The notes under the pieces were generated by a model. That model was not told where the DNA came from. It saw nothing but the letters and a program-made list of their open reading frames with translations, and made no database searches. From Bradyrhizobium sp. U87765 SZCCT0048 (GTDB taxonomy: Bacteria > Pseudomonadota > Alphaproteobacteria > Rhizobiales > Xanthobacteraceae): 64,000 nucleotides of DNA. The stretch spans positions 1,133,812 through 1,197,811 of the forward strand of contig NZ_JAFCMM010000002.1 of assembly GCF_018131225.1 (NCBI RefSeq), written 5' to 3'. Below are positions 1 through 7,696 of the stretch, piece by piece; positions within the stretch are counted from its first letter, which is position 1, and each line of letters opens with the position of its first letter. A program made the translations under genes and the position numbers.

Positions 1-486
1 CGCCAGAAATGCGGTCAGCAGCGACGCCCGGCCGATGACGAAGAGCAGTTGCAGACTGCGCGCCTTCGACACCCCATCGAGCCGCATCAGTTCGCCATAC
101 TCGCCCCACAGCAGGCTGAGAGGCCGGTGGACCAGCGCGATCACGATCGGCGTCGCCAGCACCACCTGCGCCAGCACCATCGCCGCCGGCGTGAACAGCA
201 GGCCGGCAAACCCGAGCGGACCGGAGCGCGACAGCAGCAGATAGATCGCAAGGCCAACCACCACCGGCGGCAACCCCAGCAGCGCGTTGACAAGGACGAT
301 CAGCGTCTCACGTCCGCGAAAGCGGCTGACGGCGAGCAGCCCGCCGAGCGGCGCGCCGACCACCAGGGCGATCAGGCTTGCCGACAGGCTGACACCTAGC
401 GACAGCATCACGATCCCGAGCAGATCGGCATCGAACGCGGCGATCAGGGTGAGGCTCGACGCGGCGGCATGGAGAATGTCCGTCAT
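1..486 (-). CDS. tupB: TupB/WtpB-like tungstate ABC transporter permease, C-terminus beyond the window edge
   Basis: The minus strand is open from an ATG at 486 to the window edge, giving 162 codons with no stop. The translation is very hydrophobic. It has the stretch NALLGLPPVVVGLAIYLLLS followed by RSGPLG and LLFTPAAMVLAQ, which is characteristic of TupB/WtpB permeases for tungstate and related oxyanions. The protein would form the inner-membrane channel, working with a periplasmic TupA and an ATPase TupC that are not visible here and may lie to the left. It is divergent from a Mop-domain gene and the modABC genes, so it fits a molybdate/tungstate locus. Substrate choice between W and Mo cannot be read from sequence. 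The partial state is only due to the window edge. Confidence 0.8.
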   Translation of the reverse strand, partial: MTDILHAAASSLTLIAAFDADLLGIVMLSLGVSLSASLIALVVGAPLGGLLAVSRFRGRETLIVLVNALLGLPPVVVGLAIYLLLSRSGPLGFAGLLFTPAAMVLAQVVLATPIVIALVHRPLSLLWGEYGELMRLDGVSKARSLQLLFVIGRASLLTAFLA

Positions 487-698
487 CCTGCCCTGTGTAA
501 CGGTCCGCGCGCCAAATCGCCATCGCCGGCGCGACGGCGCAGCCGCGACATTCCCTCGCCCCCCGAAACGGTCTACAAGGAAGGGATGGTGCCCCTGCCC
601 GGGGTCACGCCAGCTTCGGGAACGGCGGTTCCTTGCCAGATTGAATGTCACAGGCCGTTCGTCGAACGGCATGACAATCCATGTGCGAGGACCTCATC

Positions 699-908
699 AT
701 GCGCATCAGCGCGCGCAACCAGATCAAGGGCACTGTCGTCGACATCAGGAAGGGCGCGACCACCGCCCATGTCGGCGTCGACATCGGCAACGGCCAGATC
801 ATCACCGCCGCGATCACCAACGAAGCCGTCGACGAACTCGGCCTTGCCGTGAAAGGCGCGGCGACCGTCGTCATCAAGGCCTCCGACGTCATGATCGCGG
901 TCGACTGA
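699..908 (+). CDS. Free-standing Mop/TOBE molybdopterin-binding domain protein
   Basis: This is a 69-residue protein with the molbindin pattern: SARNQIKGTVVDI at the start, then AHVGVDIGNGQIITAAITN and VKGAATVVIKASDVMIAVD. Such domains bind molybdate or tungstate oxyanions as oligomers and serve for intracellular storage or sensing. They also occur as the C-terminal regulatory domain of ModC. ATG 699 was chosen because GAGG at 687-690 sits eight bases before it; ATG 681 is an in-frame alternative. The neighbouring ModC lacks its own TOBE domain, so this gene may supply the function in trans. That link is inference. Confidence 0.85.
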   Translation: MRISARNQIKGTVVDIRKGATTAHVGVDIGNGQIITAAITNEAVDELGLAVKGAATVVIKASDVMIAVD

Positions 909-910
909 CC

Positions 911-1417
911 ATGCGCCGCCTTGTCATCCTGACCAGCTGTGCCCTGCTCATCGCCAGCGCCGCAAGTGCCGCGGAGCCGAGCGGCTGCGACAAGTTCAAA
1001 TGGCCGATCGACCGCGAGCGCGCAATCCTGCGCTCCGAGCCGCTCAAGCTCGATTCCGGCGCCAGCGCCGCGCCGGCGGCAACCCAGCCGGTCCGGCTCG
1101 TGCTGCGCCCGGCGGCCGAGGCCCATCTGCCGACGCCGCCGGAGCGATCGCAGAAATCGCCAGATACTTTTGCCGGCTATGTCCGGCTGCCAGCGCCGCC
1201 GGCTGCCGGGACCTATGCCATTAGCTTGTCGGCCGGTGCCTGGCTCGACGCCGTGCAGGATGGCAAGTCGCTGAAGACCGTCGCATTCAGCGGCGCGACC
1301 GACTGCGAGGGCATCCGCAAGGTGGTGACCTTCACGCTCAAGGCCGAGCCACTGCTGGTGCAGGTCAGCGGCGTCGCCGCGGACACGATCACCCTCGCGA
1401 TCACGCCGGCGCCGTGA
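911..1417 (+). CDS. Small exported protein of unknown function next to mod genes
   Basis: This is a 168-residue protein starting two bases after the Mop gene, so the two are probably cotranscribed. It begins with MRRLVILTSCALLIASAASA, a clear Sec signal peptide with an AxA cleavage site, so the mature protein should be periplasmic. The remainder is rich in Ala and Pro in the first third and then becomes beta-strand-like (GYVRLPAP, GTYAISLSAGAWLDAV). Two cysteines (GCDKF, DCEGI) could form a disulphide. I recognise no catalytic motif. Its position between Mop and modA suggests a link to molybdate uptake, but no function can be assigned. Confidence 0.7.
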   Translation: MRRLVILTSCALLIASAASAAEPSGCDKFKWPIDRERAILRSEPLKLDSGASAAPAATQPVRLVLRPAAEAHLPTPPERSQKSPDTFAGYVRLPAPPAAGTYAISLSAGAWLDAVQDGKSLKTVAFSGATDCEGIRKVVTFTLKAEPLLVQVSGVAADTITLAITPAP

Positions 1418-1596
1418 TGTCCCGGCATCCCGGTGCGACGCCACAACCCTTTGACCACGTTCCCATTCCTGCTAGTTTGCCTGCCGTTGTCCCGGCCGAC
1501 CGTAAGTTGGCCGGGCGTGTGGGACGGCGCTCCTGCTGACAGATCTGGACAACCGCCGCGGGCGCCCTGTGCGCCTGCCGATGGAGCGCATGCATC

Positions 1597-2382
1597 ATGA
1601 TCCGATTCGTTTCCCGCCTTCTCGTCGCGGCCGTGCTGGCCGGCGCGGCGACCGCCCCGACCTTCGCCCAGGACAAGTCGCTGACGGTATTCGCTGCGGC
1701 CTCGATGAAGAACGCGCTGGACGATGTCGATGCCGCCTACACCGCCAAGACCGGCGTCAAGGTGGCGGCGAGCTATGCCGCGAGCTCGGCGCTGGCGCGC
1801 CAGATCGAGCAGGGCGCGCCCGCCGACGTCTTTCTGTCGGCCGACACCGACTGGATGGACTACGCCACGCAGAAGAAGACCATCAACGATGCGACGCGGA
1901 TCAACCTGCTCGGCAACAAGATCGTGCTGATCGCGCCGAAGGATTCCACCATTGCCAATGTGGCGATCGGCGGAGGCTTCGACCTCGCCAAGCTCGCCGG
2001 CGACGGCCGCATCGCGACCGGCGACGTACAGTCGGTACCGGTCGGCAAATATGCCAAGGCCGCGCTGGAGAAGCTCGGCGCCTGGGAGGCGGCCGCTCCG
2101 AAGTTCGCGATGGCTGACAGCGTGCGCGCCGCGCTGACGCTGGTGTCGCGCAAGGAAGCCGCCCTCGGCATCGTCTACGAAACCGATGCCAAGGTCGATC
2201 CCGGCGTCAAGATCGTCGGTGTCTTCCCGGAGGGCTCACACCCGGCGATCATCTATCCGGTGGCCGCGACCACGACGGCAAAGCCCGAGACCGGCGGCTA
2301 TCTCGATTTCCTGCGATCGACGGCCGCGCGCACGATCTTCGAGAAGTACGGCTTCACCGTGCTGACCCGTCCCTCCACCTGA
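1597..2382 (+). CDS. modA: Molybdate ABC transporter periplasmic substrate-binding protein ModA
   Basis: This 261-residue protein has a signal peptide (MIRFVSRLLVAAVLAGAATA...FAQD). The ModA core follows: LTVFAAASMKNALDDV, SYAASSALARQIEQGAPADVFLSADTDWMD, NKIVLIAP and GDVQSVPVGKYAKAAL. The AAASMK and SSALARQ segments and the ADT..WMD segment are the usual oxyanion contacts. ModA binds molybdate or tungstate in the periplasm and delivers it to ModBC. The stop is followed three bases later by the modB start, so the genes form an operon. The 179 bases between the exported-protein gene and modA may hold a promoter, but I see no convincing ModE palindrome there. Confidence 0.95.
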   Translation: MIRFVSRLLVAAVLAGAATAPTFAQDKSLTVFAAASMKNALDDVDAAYTAKTGVKVAASYAASSALARQIEQGAPADVFLSADTDWMDYATQKKTINDATRINLLGNKIVLIAPKDSTIANVAIGGGFDLAKLAGDGRIATGDVQSVPVGKYAKAALEKLGAWEAAAPKFAMADSVRAALTLVSRKEAALGIVYETDAKVDPGVKIVGVFPEGSHPAIIYPVAATTTAKPETGGYLDFLRSTAARTIFEKYGFTVLTRPST

Positions 2383-2385
2383 GCC

Positions 2386-3081
2386 GTGTTCAATATCTCC
2401 GCACCAGAATGGACGGCGATCCTGCTTTCCCTCAGGGTCGCCACCGTTGCCACGCTGATCGCAACGCCGGTCGGTATCGCGATCGCCTGGCTGCTGGCGC
2501 GACGCGAGTTCTGGGGCAAGGCGCTGCTGGATGCGATCGTCCACCTGCCGCTGGTGCTGCCGCCGGTGGTCACCGGCTATCTGCTGCTGCTGTCGTTTGG
2601 CCGTCGCGGCCTCGTCGGCGGCTGGCTCGCCGATCATCTCGGCATCGTGTTCTCGTTCCGCTGGACCGGCGCCGCGCTGGCCTGCGGCGTGATGTCGTTT
2701 CCGCTGCTGGTACGGCCGATCCGGCTGTCGATCGAGGCCGTCGACCGGCGGCTCGAGCAGGCCGCGAGCACGCTCGGTGCCGCGCCGTGGCGTGTCTTCG
2801 TCACGGTGACCCTCCCGCTGGCGCTGCCCGGCATTCTCGCCGGCATGGTGCTCGGCTTCGCCAAGGCCATCGGCGAATTCGGCGCCACCATCACTTTCGT
2901 CTCCAACATTCCCGGCGAGACGCAGACCATTTCGTCCGCGATCTATTCGCTGATCCAGACCCCGGACGGTGACAGCGCCGCGCTGCGGCTGGTGGCGATC
3001 TCCGTCCTGATCGCGGTCGCAGCACTGGTGGCATCGGAATGGTTCGCGCGGCGCGCCACCCGCCGCCTCCACGGGCTGTAG
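2386..3081 (+). CDS. modB: Molybdate ABC transporter permease ModB
   Basis: This 231-residue inner-membrane permease starts with GTG three bases after modA. It has the BPD_transp_1 layout with about five membrane segments. The line HLPLVLPPVVTGYLLLLSFG is the ModB fingerprint, and the EAA coupling loop is visible as EQAASTLGAAPWRVFVTVTLP...ILAGMVLGFAKAIGEFGATI. The length is normal for ModB. It would form the homodimeric channel for molybdate with ModC as its ATPase. Operon structure and motif content leave little doubt. Confidence 0.95.
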   Translation: MFNISAPEWTAILLSLRVATVATLIATPVGIAIAWLLARREFWGKALLDAIVHLPLVLPPVVTGYLLLLSFGRRGLVGGWLADHLGIVFSFRWTGAALACGVMSFPLLVRPIRLSIEAVDRRLEQAASTLGAAPWRVFVTVTLPLALPGILAGMVLGFAKAIGEFGATITFVSNIPGETQTISSAIYSLIQTPDGDSAALRLVAISVLIAVAALVASEWFARRATRRLHGL

Positions 3082-3085
3082 AGCC

Positions 3086-3748
3086 ATGCTGCGCGTCGAC
3101 GTCTTCAAGCAGCTTGGTGAGGTCACCATCGAGGCCGCGTTCAAGAGCCGGGGCCGGGTCACCGGCCTGTTCGGCTCCTCGGGGGCCGGCAAGACCTCGC
3201 TGGTCAACATGATCGCCGGCCTGCTGCGGCCGGACCGTGGCAGCGTGTCGATCAATGGCGACGTCATGGATGACACCGCCAGGGGCATCCACGTGCCGCC
3301 GCATCGCCGTCACATCGGCTACGTGTTCCAGGACGCCCGGCTGTTCCCGCACATCAGCGTCCGCAGCAATATCGACTACGGGCGGCGCATGAACGGCCTG
3401 CCCCATGACCCGGCGACGGAGCGGCGCGTCGTCGACCTGCTCGGCATCGAGACGCTGCTCGACCGGCGTCCGGGTGCACTGTCCGGCGGCGAACGCCAGC
3501 GCGTCGCGATCGCCCGCGCGCTGCTCGCACAGCCCAAACTGCTACTGCTCGACGAGCCGCTGGGCTCACTCGACGCCGAGCGCAAGGCCGAGATTCTGCC
3601 GTATCTCGTGAAGCTGCGTGACGAGGCCGGCGTGCCGATGGTTTATGTCAGCCACGACGTCGGCGAGCTGCGGCTGCTGGCATCTCACGTGGTGGTGCTG
3701 AAGCGTGGCCGCGTAACCGCGACGGGTGGCCCGGAGATCCTGGCCTAG
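3086..3748 (+). CDS. modC: Molybdate ABC transporter ATPase ModC, short form without TOBE domain
   Basis: This 220-residue ATPase starts four bases after modB. It shows Walker A (GSSGAGKTS), a Q-loop (GYVFQDARLFPH), the signature LSGGERQRVAIARAL, Walker B (LLLLDEPLGSLD) and the switch His (VYVSHDVGEL). Typical ModC proteins are about 350 residues and end in a TOBE/Mop regulatory domain; this one stops right after the ATPase domain. The bases after the stop do not encode a TOBE domain in any frame I read. A separate Mop-domain protein is encoded 2.2 kb upstream in the same orientation. ATP hydrolysis should be intact, while molybdate-dependent trans-inhibition would have to come from elsewhere. 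Confidence 0.92.
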   Translation: MLRVDVFKQLGEVTIEAAFKSRGRVTGLFGSSGAGKTSLVNMIAGLLRPDRGSVSINGDVMDDTARGIHVPPHRRHIGYVFQDARLFPHISVRSNIDYGRRMNGLPHDPATERRVVDLLGIETLLDRRPGALSGGERQRVAIARALLAQPKLLLLDEPLGSLDAERKAEILPYLVKLRDEAGVPMVYVSHDVGELRLLASHVVVLKRGRVTATGGPEILA

Positions 3749-3930
3749 CGACCGCCAGCATCATCGGATCCTCCGACATTTGCTCGCGCTCCGCCACGGC
3801 ATCGGGGCGGGCGGCGCCGAGCAGATCGAACGGACGAAACTCGAACTGCCCCTGCGGCGCAGTTGATCTATGTTTGCGCGGAACCGTTGCAGGCTGCCGT
3901 CTCCGCCGTCGCGGAAATGACGAGGGAGAT

Positions 3931-3956
3931 GAGCCTGGGCGCGGCGGCCCAGGCTC
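3931..3956. terminator. Perfect 10-bp hairpin between convergent modC and the MHS transporter gene
   Basis: GAGCCTGGGC and GCCCAGGCTC form a perfect inverted repeat around a six-base loop. It lies in the 283-base gap between two convergent genes, so it could stop transcription from both sides, although no T-tract follows on either strand. Apart from it I see nothing in 3749-4031. Confidence 0.4.
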
Positions 3957-4031
3957 GACATCGATTGCCCGTCTCGCGGCTCATGCTGCAGCTGGGACCA
4001 ACGACACGAGCCAAAGCTTTGGCCTATGGAC

Positions 4032-5336
4032 CTATGCCTTGCGGTAGCGCCACAGGATCGGCGTGACCAGCATGGCCAGGCAGCAGAAGAAGGCCGGGAA
4101 ATGCGCGACCGCAAGCTTGTCGTAGTGGGAGGCCGCAGCGAGCAGGACTGGCGTGAGCCCGCCTATGCCGGCTGCTGCGACGTTATATCCGAAGGCCACT
4201 CCGGTGTATCGCGTCTGGGGCGGCAAGCTGAAGATGACGGGAATCCACAATATGATGTGAAAGGTGAACAGAAACCCGACGAGCGCGAAGCGCAGGGCCA
4301 CACTCTCGGGATCCGGCTCGACGGTGAAGTACAGCCAGTAGATCAGGGGAACGGCCGGCAAGGTCATCGTCCACACGGCCCGGGTCGGACCGAGGTGATC
4401 GATCAGGAACCCGCTGATCAGGCATCCCACAATCCCGGCGATCGTCGCCCACGCGGCCGCACCATGCGCCACGGTCGGCGAGAAGCCCTGGACCACCTGA
4501 AGATATGTCGTCGGATAGAGATAGACACTGGGAACAACTGCCGCGGAAACGCAGCAGGCAACGATGCAGAGCGAAGCCTCGACTGGAAAATTGCCGAGCA
4601 GGAGCCGGATCGGCATCCCCTTGGACAAGGCGCGGTGCTGCTTCATCTGCTCGAAGACCGGCGTCTCGTGCACATAACGTCGCAGATAAGCAGCACCGAG
4701 CCCGAAAACGCCGCCCAGGATGAACGGAAGCCGCCAGCCGTAGGCGAGCGCGCTCGCCTTGTCCATCTGGCTGACAAGCGCGGTCGCCTGTGCAGCGCAG
4801 AGCGAGCCGATCGAGAACGCCGCCCCGAGCAGACCAATCGATCGCCCCGCGCTGCGCTCGGCCACGTGCTCCGACACGAACACCATCGCGCCGGGGATCT
4901 CACCGCCGAGCGCAAGTCCCTGCAACACGCGGCACACCAGCAGGCAGATCGGAGCCAGCACGCCGACTTGGGCATAACCGGGAAGCAGCCCGATCGCCGC
5001 CGTCGGCGCAGCCATCAACACGAGTGTCAGCGAGAAAATCTTCCGCCGCCCGAGGAGATCGCCGAGGTTGGCGAGGAAGATGCCACCCAGCGGCCGGATG
5101 AGGTATCCGATCGAGAAGATCGCTAGCGCCTGGAGCTGCGCGAGCCAGGGCGGCGAGTCGGGCGGAAAGAACACATTTCCGATATAGGGCGTCAGATAGA
5201 CAAAGACGACGAATTCGTAGAACTCGAGCGCCCCTCCGAGGCTCGACAATCCCAGCACCTTGTACTGCTCGCGCGTAAGCGTCGCAGGCAGTGTCGTCGG
5301 CTTCTCCGCCACTGCCCCAATCCGGATGTCGGTCAA
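4032..5336 (-). CDS. MHS-family MFS transporter (metabolite:H+ symporter)
   Basis: This is an integral membrane protein of about 434 residues with 12 predicted segments. It has hallmarks of the MHS/ShiA-KgtP branch of the major facilitator superfamily: ALEFYEFVVFVYLTPYIGNVFFP in the first segment, the loop 2-3 motif GDLLGRRKIF, and RVLQGLALGGEIPGA. This family takes up carboxylates and aromatic acids with protons. The TTG start at 5336 has a GGGAGGGG run just upstream; a longer start at 5393 is possible. It sits downstream of the BKACE gene with a 71-base gap in the same direction, so it probably imports the substrate of the neighbouring degradative genes. The exact substrate is unknown. Confidence 0.85.
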   Translation of the reverse strand: MTDIRIGAVAEKPTTLPATLTREQYKVLGLSSLGGALEFYEFVVFVYLTPYIGNVFFPPDSPPWLAQLQALAIFSIGYLIRPLGGIFLANLGDLLGRRKIFSLTLVLMAAPTAAIGLLPGYAQVGVLAPICLLVCRVLQGLALGGEIPGAMVFVSEHVAERSAGRSIGLLGAAFSIGSLCAAQATALVSQMDKASALAYGWRLPFILGGVFGLGAAYLRRYVHETPVFEQMKQHRALSKGMPIRLLLGNFPVEASLCIVACCVSAAVVPSVYLYPTTYLQVVQGFSPTVAHGAAAWATIAGIVGCLISGFLIDHLGPTRAVWTMTLPAVPLIYWLYFTVEPDPESVALRFALVGFLFTFHIILWIPVIFSLPPQTRYTGVAFGYNVAAAGIGGLTPVLLAAASHYDKLAVAHFPAFFCCLAMLVTPILWRYRKA

Positions 5337-5407
5337 ATTCCCCTCCCTTGTTTGTTTTATGGTGTTCTGGATCCGAGATCGTCGCCGCTGCAACGGCGCA
5401 GTCGCAG

Positions 5408-6442
5408 CTATTGCGCGGCCGCAACCCGGGCGGCGTCGCGCCCCGCGCCCCGCAACAGCGACCGGAACTCACCGGCCGACATCAACTCCCGTCCGAGAGA
5501 CGCGACCATGTCGCGAACGATCTCGAAGATTTCGGCGTTGCTCGTGATCAGGTCGTCCCGATGCGGCCACTTCCAGATGGTGTCCTCGGAGCCCACCCGG
5601 ACGTGAAGCCCCATCAGCAGGGCAAGGTTGGCAAGATAGAGACTGGCGCGCCCGCCCGAGCAGGCAAGGATGGTGGCGCCGGGATCAACATGGGTGATCA
5701 GGCGAACGATACGCAGGAAGCCGTCGATCATGCTCTGCGGGTCGTACATCGGGCTGCAACCGGGCAGGGCGGGAACGACCAGCCAGGTCAGCGGACCGCG
5801 AACCAGCCCCGAATCGATGAGCAGCCGTCGCGCATTATCGACGTCGGCGTCGGTATAGACCGCGATCTGCGGGGTGATGCCCGCGTCGAGAATGAGCCTG
5901 GTCTTTTCGATGATCGCGTGCGGCGGCTTCACAAACAGGTTGTCGCCGAGAATGATCGCAGTCGTGTTGACCGGAACAGCGTCCACCAGCCCGGCGTCGA
6001 GCATCTTTTCCAGTTCTGAGCACTCCTCGTCGTTCACCGCGACGAGGCAGGCGTCGAACGCCACCTGCGGATGACGCGACCGCAGCTCGGCAAGCACGTC
6101 CCTGAATGCCGACGTCGAAAGAATATTGAAGCCGCGCTCGTCGCGCGCATGCACATGAATGATCTGGGCACCGCGCGCGATGCAATCCTCCGCGGAGGCG
6201 ATGATCTCCTGCGCCGTCAGCGCCTGATGCGGGTTCTGCTGTTTGCTGAAGAACGCCCCATTGATGGCCGTCGACACGATCGCCTGGCGCGGCACCGACC
6301 AGCGGGGCATCTGCTCGGCTCCCGAGATCATTGAGCGATCGGCCTGCATCACGGCCGGATAGCCGTAAGGCCGCCAGTAGGTGGCCATGTTCTCGCGATC
6401 CACCCATTTGCGAACCATCGGCCAGTTGATTGTGTCAGCCAT
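5408..6442 (-). CDS. BKACE-family beta-keto acid cleavage enzyme (DUF849)
   Basis: This 344-residue protein matches the BKACE family, whose founding member Kce cleaves 3-keto-5-aminohexanoate with acetyl-CoA in lysine fermentation. The metal-binding HVHAR motif (IIHVHARDERG) follows AINGAFFSKQQNPHQALTAQEI. GPLTWLVVPALPGCSPM and the terminal ACSGGRASLYLANLALLMGLHVRVGSEDTIW are the family's CoA and second metal region. These enzymes condense a beta-keto acid with acetyl-CoA to give a CoA thioester and acetoacetate. The substrate in this member is not predictable; a beta-keto acid from the adjacent catabolic operon is a reasonable guess. Two copies of the shared operator-like motif lie upstream at 6485 and 6603. 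Confidence 0.88.
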   Translation of the reverse strand: MADTINWPMVRKWVDRENMATYWRPYGYPAVMQADRSMISGAEQMPRWSVPRQAIVSTAINGAFFSKQQNPHQALTAQEIIASAEDCIARGAQIIHVHARDERGFNILSTSAFRDVLAELRSRHPQVAFDACLVAVNDEECSELEKMLDAGLVDAVPVNTTAIILGDNLFVKPPHAIIEKTRLILDAGITPQIAVYTDADVDNARRLLIDSGLVRGPLTWLVVPALPGCSPMYDPQSMIDGFLRIVRLITHVDPGATILACSGGRASLYLANLALLMGLHVRVGSEDTIWKWPHRDDLITSNAEIFEIVRDMVASLGRELMSAGEFRSLLRGAGRDAARVAAAQ

Positions 6443-6484
6443 CGCTGCCCTTCCCTCTTCGTCAGAGTCCCGGAGATTGATCTT

Positions 6485-6502
6485 ATTCTTTCGTAACTAG
6501 AC
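6485..6502 (-). promoter_or_regulatory. Operator-like motif copy 1, upstream of the BKACE gene
   Basis: On the plus strand the site reads ATTCTTTCGTAACTAGAC. It aligns with sites at 6603-6620 and 13184-13202 to give TT-N3-TAACTRGAC. It lies about 45 bases before the BKACE start codon, a position expected for an operator or activator site. Confidence 0.5.
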
Positions 6503-6602
6503 CATACGCCGAATGTCAAGATGCTCAGCGAACGCATCACATCTCCATATCCGGAAAAATTGCGGGAAAAGCGGCAGGAGGCCTGCCATAACACCGGCCC
6601 TA

Positions 6603-6620
6603 ATTATTGCTTAACTGGAC
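6603..6620 (-). promoter_or_regulatory. Operator-like motif copy 2, between the regulator gene end and the BKACE gene
   Basis: The plus strand reads ATTATTGCTTAACTGGAC, near-identical to the copy at 13184-13202 and similar to 6485-6502. It lies about 160 bases upstream of the BKACE start, in a gene-free 288-base gap (6443-6730). The rest of the gap shows no gene. Confidence 0.5.
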
Positions 6621-6730
6621 TTATATGGGATCAGGAGGGCATCCGCCGGCACGGAGCGCAATGCCAATCGCACTCCCTCCGCACCAGACACCGATCATGA
6701 AAAGAGGAGGTTGCGCGCGCAGTCCCGCAG

Positions 6731-7681
6731 CTAGGACTGTCGGACGGTTACGTCCCAGGCGCGCAACGGCGCGCGGCACGACAGACAGATGAATCGTGCG
6801 TCGGTGATCTGACCACACGAGTGGACCAGGAACTGCGGCGGCCCCTTGCTCCCCGCCAGCCAGCGATCAGCCCAATCGATCAGGCTGTGAAACATAGGGT
6901 AGACGTCCTCACCGCGCGGGGTGACGACATAGTCGATGCGCCGACCAGCAGGCTCGGCATGGATGAGATCGAGACCGACGAGCTTCTTGAGACGCGACGA
7001 CAGGATGTTGGAGGAAATGCCCAGCGCATCCTTGATCTCGGAATAGGTGCTGTGCCCCTGAAAGATACTGAACAGCGCGAGGTTGCTCCAGCGATCGCCG
7101 ACAATGGTCGTCGCCACCAGATCGTCCAGCCGGGCGCCTTCCACGGGCTTGTTGAACGCGTCCTCGTTCTGGCGCGAGAGCCGTTTCATCGGCTGGGGAT
7201 CCGTTCCACGGTCCGGGGCATCGATGAAGGTGACGTCGCGGCGATGAACCTCCTGATCGCAGCAGCGGCAGACAAAAGCCGCCTTCAGCGGCGCGCCGCA
7301 TGACCGGTGGACAAGCGTATCGGGAAGAAAGAGCTGCTGGCTGCTCCAGCGCTGGTGCCAGTACCAGACCGCCAGGATGAAATTGTAGAGGTCGAGGCCC
7401 TTCGGCGTCAGACGGTACTCCTGGACAAGCGTCCGGTGCTGCGCAGGCCGCCGGTAGAAAATCTGGTTGTCGGCAAGAGCGGCGAGCCGGAGCATGAGGG
7501 TCTGCCGCGGGATCCGCAGATTGTCGTGAAATTCGTTGAAGCGCTTGCGGCCCTGGAACGCCTCCTTGAGGATGAGGATCGTCCAGGCGTCGCCGACAAC
7601 CCCGAGGGCGCGCACGAGCGAGCTGGCGGGGATGCGCGCGGTCAGCTCTTCCTGATCATTCTGTGCGGCAGGTTTCGGCAT
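6731..7681 (-). CDS. Tandem HxlR-type transcriptional regulator (two fused winged-helix domains)
   Basis: This 316-residue protein contains two HxlR winged-helix domains in a row. The first is around residues 20-110 (LGVVGDAWTILILKEAFQGRKRFNEFHDNL...RLTPKGLDLYNFILAVWYW). The second is around 185-275 (VGDRWSNLALFSIFQGHSTYSEIKDALGISSNILSSRLKKL...VTPRGEDVYPMFHSLIDWADRW). Each is followed by a similar tail with a His-x-x-Cys or His-x-Cys and a CxxC (HRSCG..FVCRCCDQEV and VHSCG..FICLSCRAPL), which could bind metal or sense redox state. Ordinary HxlR proteins are about 110 residues and dimerise, so this looks like a covalent dimer. It is the last gene of the minus-strand catabolic operon and most likely its regulator. 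Confidence 0.88.
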   Translation of the reverse strand: MPKPAAQNDQEELTARIPASSLVRALGVVGDAWTILILKEAFQGRKRFNEFHDNLRIPRQTLMLRLAALADNQIFYRRPAQHRTLVQEYRLTPKGLDLYNFILAVWYWHQRWSSQQLFLPDTLVHRSCGAPLKAAFVCRCCDQEVHRRDVTFIDAPDRGTDPQPMKRLSRQNEDAFNKPVEGARLDDLVATTIVGDRWSNLALFSIFQGHSTYSEIKDALGISSNILSSRLKKLVGLDLIHAEPAGRRIDYVVTPRGEDVYPMFHSLIDWADRWLAGSKGPPQFLVHSCGQITDARFICLSCRAPLRAWDVTVRQS

Positions 7682-7696
7682 CGAGGCTCATTGGCG

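Noticed and set aside
1418..1596. A ModE-type operator before modA
   Set aside because: No TATATAACG-like palindrome was found.
3749..4031. A possible lost TOBE domain after the short ModC
   Set aside because: None of the frames after the ModC stop resembles a TOBE/Mop domain, so a simple nonsense mutation is not the explanation.
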